From DASWIG01 sp036397835 (lineage in GTDB: Bacteria; Acidobacteriota; Thermoanaerobaculia; Multivoradales; J023), in NCBI GenBank assembly GCA_036397835.1, contig DASWIG010000437.1, positions 1 through 32,974 of the forward strand: 32,974 bases of DNA, written 5' to 3'. Numbering within the stretch: the stretch's first letter is position 1; the number at the start of each line of letters is the position of its first letter. This document shows, piece after piece, positions 29,361 to 32,974 of this stretch. Under the pieces are notes generated by a model. That model made no database searches. It had not been told where the DNA came from and saw only the letters and a program-made list of their open reading frames with translations. The position numbers and the translations under genes were made by a program.

Positions 29361-30179
29361 ATGACCACTGCCGCCGCCGAGCACCCGCCCGTCGACGCCG
29401 CCGTCGCCGTCCAGCCGCTGACGATCGCCGGCCGCGCCTTCCGTTCGCGGCTGATCCTGGGCACCGGCAAGTACCCCGACACCGCGACCATGGTGCGGGC
29501 CCTCGAGGTCTCGGGCACCGAGATCGTGACCGTGGCCCTGCGCCGCGTGGACCTCGCCGACCCCGACGCCGACGCCTGGGTACACCACGTCGACCGCGAG
29601 CGCTACCTCTTCCTGCCCAACACCGCCGGCTGCTATACCGCCGCCGACGCCGTGCGCACGGCCCGCCTGGCCCGCGAGCTGGGCGGCTGGAGCTGGGTCA
29701 AGCTCGAGGTGCTCGGCGACCCCAAGACCCTCTTTCCCGACAACGTCGAGCTGCTCAAGGCCACCGAGACGCTGGTCAAGGAGGGCTTCGTGGTGCTGCC
29801 CTACACCAACGACGACCCGGTGGCGTGCAAGAAGCTCGAGGACCTGGGCGCCGCCGCGGTGATGCCGCTGGGGGCGCCGATCGGCTCGGGCATGGGCGTG
29901 CGCAACCCCGCCAACCTGCGGATCATCGTCGAGCAGGCTGGCGTGCCGGTGATCGTCGACGCCGGCGTCGGCACCGCCTCGGACGCCGCCGTGGCCATGG
30001 AGCTCGGCGCCGACGGCGTGCTCATGAACACCGGCATCGCCGGCGCCGCCGACCCGGTGCGCATGGCGCGGGCGATGAAGCTGGCGGTCGAGGCCGGGTG
30101 GCTCGCGGCCCACGCCGGACGCATCCCGCGCAAGCTCTACGCCACGGCCTCGTCCCCCGAGACCGGCCTCATCGAGTAG
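29361..30179 (+). CDS. thiG: Thiazole synthase
   Basis: A 272-residue TIM-barrel enzyme that builds the thiazole phosphate of thiamine from deoxyxylulose phosphate, dehydroglycine and ThiS thiocarboxylate. Motifs: SRLILGTGKYPD, NTAGCYTAADAVRTARLARE, the Schiff-base Lys114 in WVKLEVLGD, LPYTNDDPVACKKLEDLG, and GAPIGSGMGVRNP. The first 18 residues are a poorly conserved extension. No ThiS gene or fusion lies nearby, so the sulfur carrier is encoded elsewhere. The ATG has an AGGAG ribosome site. Confidence 0.95.
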   Translation: MTTAAAEHPPVDAAVAVQPLTIAGRAFRSRLILGTGKYPDTATMVRALEVSGTEIVTVALRRVDLADPDADAWVHHVDRERYLFLPNTAGCYTAADAVRTARLARELGGWSWVKLEVLGDPKTLFPDNVELLKATETLVKEGFVVLPYTNDDPVACKKLEDLGAAAVMPLGAPIGSGMGVRNPANLRIIVEQAGVPVIVDAGVGTASDAAVAMELGADGVLMNTGIAGAADPVRMARAMKLAVEAGWLAAHAGRIPRKLYATASSPETGLIE

Positions 30180-30206
30180 CCCGGAATTTTTCCGCGGGCA
30201 AGGGGG

Positions 30207-30235
30207 TTGCAACGGACGGCGGGTTGCTCTACAAT
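30207..30235 (+). promoter_or_regulatory. Promoter of tRNA-Arg
   Basis: TTGCAA (30207-30212), a 17-nt spacer and TACAAT (30230-30235), ending 23 nt before the tRNA. A near-consensus sigma-70 promoter. Confidence 0.75.
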
Positions 30236-30258
30236 CCTCCGTCCGCACGGGTTCGCGT

Positions 30259-30335
30259 GCAGCCATAGCTCAACTGGATAGAGCATCTGACTACGGATCA
30301 GAAGGTTGGGGGTTCAACTCCTCCTGGCTGCACCA
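30259..30335 (+). tRNA. tRNA-Arg (anticodon ACG)
   Basis: The acceptor GCAGCCA (30259-30265) pairs fully with TGGCTGC (30325-30331). The D arm is AGCTCAACTGGATAGAGC. The anticodon stem TCTGA/TCAGA holds the loop CTACGGA (anticodon ACG, read as ICG). The T loop is GGTTCAACTCC, with one G-U in its stem. Discriminator A and an encoded CCA end the gene. No integrase or mobile element lies at its 3' end. Confidence 0.95.
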
Positions 30336-30397
30336 TTCACCCCTTCCTCCTCAGCACACCATCTCCCAGCACGCCAGCCGGGCCGAAGAGCGCGAGC

Positions 30398-32250
<1,853 letters not shown>

Positions 32251-32254
<4 letters not shown>

Positions 32255-32616
32255 CGCGCGTCCTCGGCGGCCGAGCGCTTCAGGGTCTCGATCTCTTCGT
32301 GGTGCCGCTCGTCCAGCTTGTTGAGCGCCAGCGCGTAGACCAGAATGATGAGGACGAAGACGATGATCGATCCTTGCTGGGCGAACCAGAACCCGGCCGG
32401 GTAGCCGCCGATCCGGAAGCGATTGAGGGCGTCGGCGAAGAGCACGCCGCAGCCCAGGCCCACCGCCGCCCAGAGCGCCAGCAACGCCGCCATCAGCTTC
32501 ACGTTGGTGCGCCAGTAGCGGCGCAGGGAAGCGGCGACCGCGGGGCTCAGGTGCTGTGGCGTGCGGAATCCGTCGCCGGCATGTTCCGCGTCGGATCGTT
32601 CGCTGGGTGAGTCCAT
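32251..32616 (-). CDS. DUF4212 symporter small subunit
   Basis: A 121-residue protein with two membrane helices: about 41-61 (LMAALLALWAAVGLGCGVLF) and 83-101 (GSIIVFVLIILVYALALNKL). The segment YWRTNVKL and the loop PAGFWFAQQGS are characteristic of the DUF4212 partner of acetate-type symporters. The N-terminal 28 residues are a polar extension. The ATG at 32616 has GGAGG 10 nt upstream. Confidence 0.88.
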
Positions 32617-32638
32617 GTCTGAGGGTCCTCCGGATCAG

Positions 32639-32652
32639 GGTCCGCGCGGACC
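32639..32652. promoter_or_regulatory. Perfect 14-bp palindrome, possible operator
   Basis: GGTCCGCGCGGACC lies 23 nt upstream of the DUF4212 start. Its position in the leader suits a regulator site or a leader hairpin; in such GC-rich DNA it may also be chance. Confidence 0.3.
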
Positions 32653-32859
32653 TGGCCCGCAGCGTCCGGGCATGGTACCGCACCGGCGCCGGACGTCACT
32701 CCTCGTCGTCGGCCCGCTCCGAGCCCCGGGTCCTCGCTTGCTCCAGGCCCCGTAACCTGCTGCGCTCCCGCGCCAGACGAGCCGGCGCCGGACATCGAAG
32801 CGCGCGCCGACGGGGAAGGATCCAGATAGACCGCGACGCTGTGCGCCCGATTCGGCGGG

Positions 32860-32882
32860 AGGGCGCAAGGCCTTGCGTCCCT
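32860..32882. repeat. REP-like palindrome, second copy
   Basis: AGGGCGCAAGG followed by CCTTGCGTCCCT, an almost perfect inverted repeat. On the minus strand it reads GTAGGGACGCAAGG, resembling GTAGGGGCGCA of the copy at 9469. Next to it (minus strand) a TCGGGCGCACAGCG segment also recalls the inner part of that copy. Confidence 0.5.
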
Positions 32883-32974
32883 ACATCCGGCTCCGCGACC
32901 CTTGCACCGGCCACCGGCACGTTTGTGCCGCCGACCGCGGACCTTTGCTTCGGCCGCCGGCGGCATCCCGCCAC

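Larger units (their letters stand above)
32617..32974. other. Gene-free stretch upstream of the symporter operon
   Basis: I see no convincing gene. It contains a 14-bp perfect palindrome, a 15-bp near-repeat (32683-32697 and 32782-32796, CCGGCGCCGGAC followed by GTC or ATC) and a REP-like palindrome. Short open frames here have no conserved features. Confidence 0.5.

Noticed and set aside
30259..30335. tRNA-Arg as an integration (att) site
   Set aside because: No integrase gene and no repeat of the tRNA 3' end were found in the window.

Overview
The window is about 33 kb of very GC-rich bacterial DNA, most likely from an Acidobacteriota chromosome. The best clue is an 823-residue orphan permease of the duplicated MacB/FtsX type (ADOP) that is characteristic of that phylum. 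A phylum-level call is inference; a finer placement (for example Thermoanaerobaculia) would be a guess.

Layout. 1-5.1 kb (all minus strand): the N-terminal part of an exported beta-barrel-like protein, a zinc alcohol dehydrogenase, a large AAA-ATPase/PD-(D/E)XK protein and a two-domain universal stress protein. 5.2-10.9 kb: an accessory group reminiscent of natural-product tailoring. It holds an O-carbamoyltransferase and an SGNH-type protein (minus), a divergent MbtH-like protein (plus), a tandem helix-turn-helix protein and a type II thioesterase (minus). No NRPS or PKS is present. 11.0-16.5 kb (plus): the ADOP permease, a small YdcH-like protein, and a tightly overlapping lipid operon (psd, pssA) ending in an aspartate-semialdehyde-dehydrogenase-like protein that has lost its catalytic cysteine.

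16.5-26.9 kb is a remodelled accessory region. A DUF1028 gene at 23.5-24.5 kb is bordered on both sides by diverged duplications of its own ends. Its 5' end (leader plus signal peptide) recurs at 16.88-17.00 kb. Its 3' end plus the start of the next gene recurs at 25.60-25.68 kb. Between the two 5' copies lie four 41-bp palindromic elements, a lipoprotein TPR-CHAT protease, a second lipoprotein and a caspase-like (DUF6345-like) protein; the last two are visibly less GC-rich than their surroundings. Between the two 3' copies lies a Uma2-family nuclease gene with its own leaderless-type promoter. The gene that follows is a DUF3179 protein whose CxxC motif reads U-x-x-C: an in-frame TGA is followed at once by a hairpin with a GGTCT loop, as in the E. 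coli fdhF SECIS. It is therefore called as a selenoprotein.

26.9-33.0 kb is ordinary: a small membrane protein, a NYN-domain RNase-like protein, a deoxynucleoside kinase, thiG, tRNA-Arg(ACG) with a clear promoter, and a sodium:solute symporter with its small DUF4212 partner.

Two genes appear to lack a standard start codon. The carbamoyltransferase has ATC placed 7 nt after a perfect GAGGAG, and a small DUF5678-like gene has GTC exactly at the predicted transcription start. REP-like palindromes sit at 9.47 kb and 32.86 kb.
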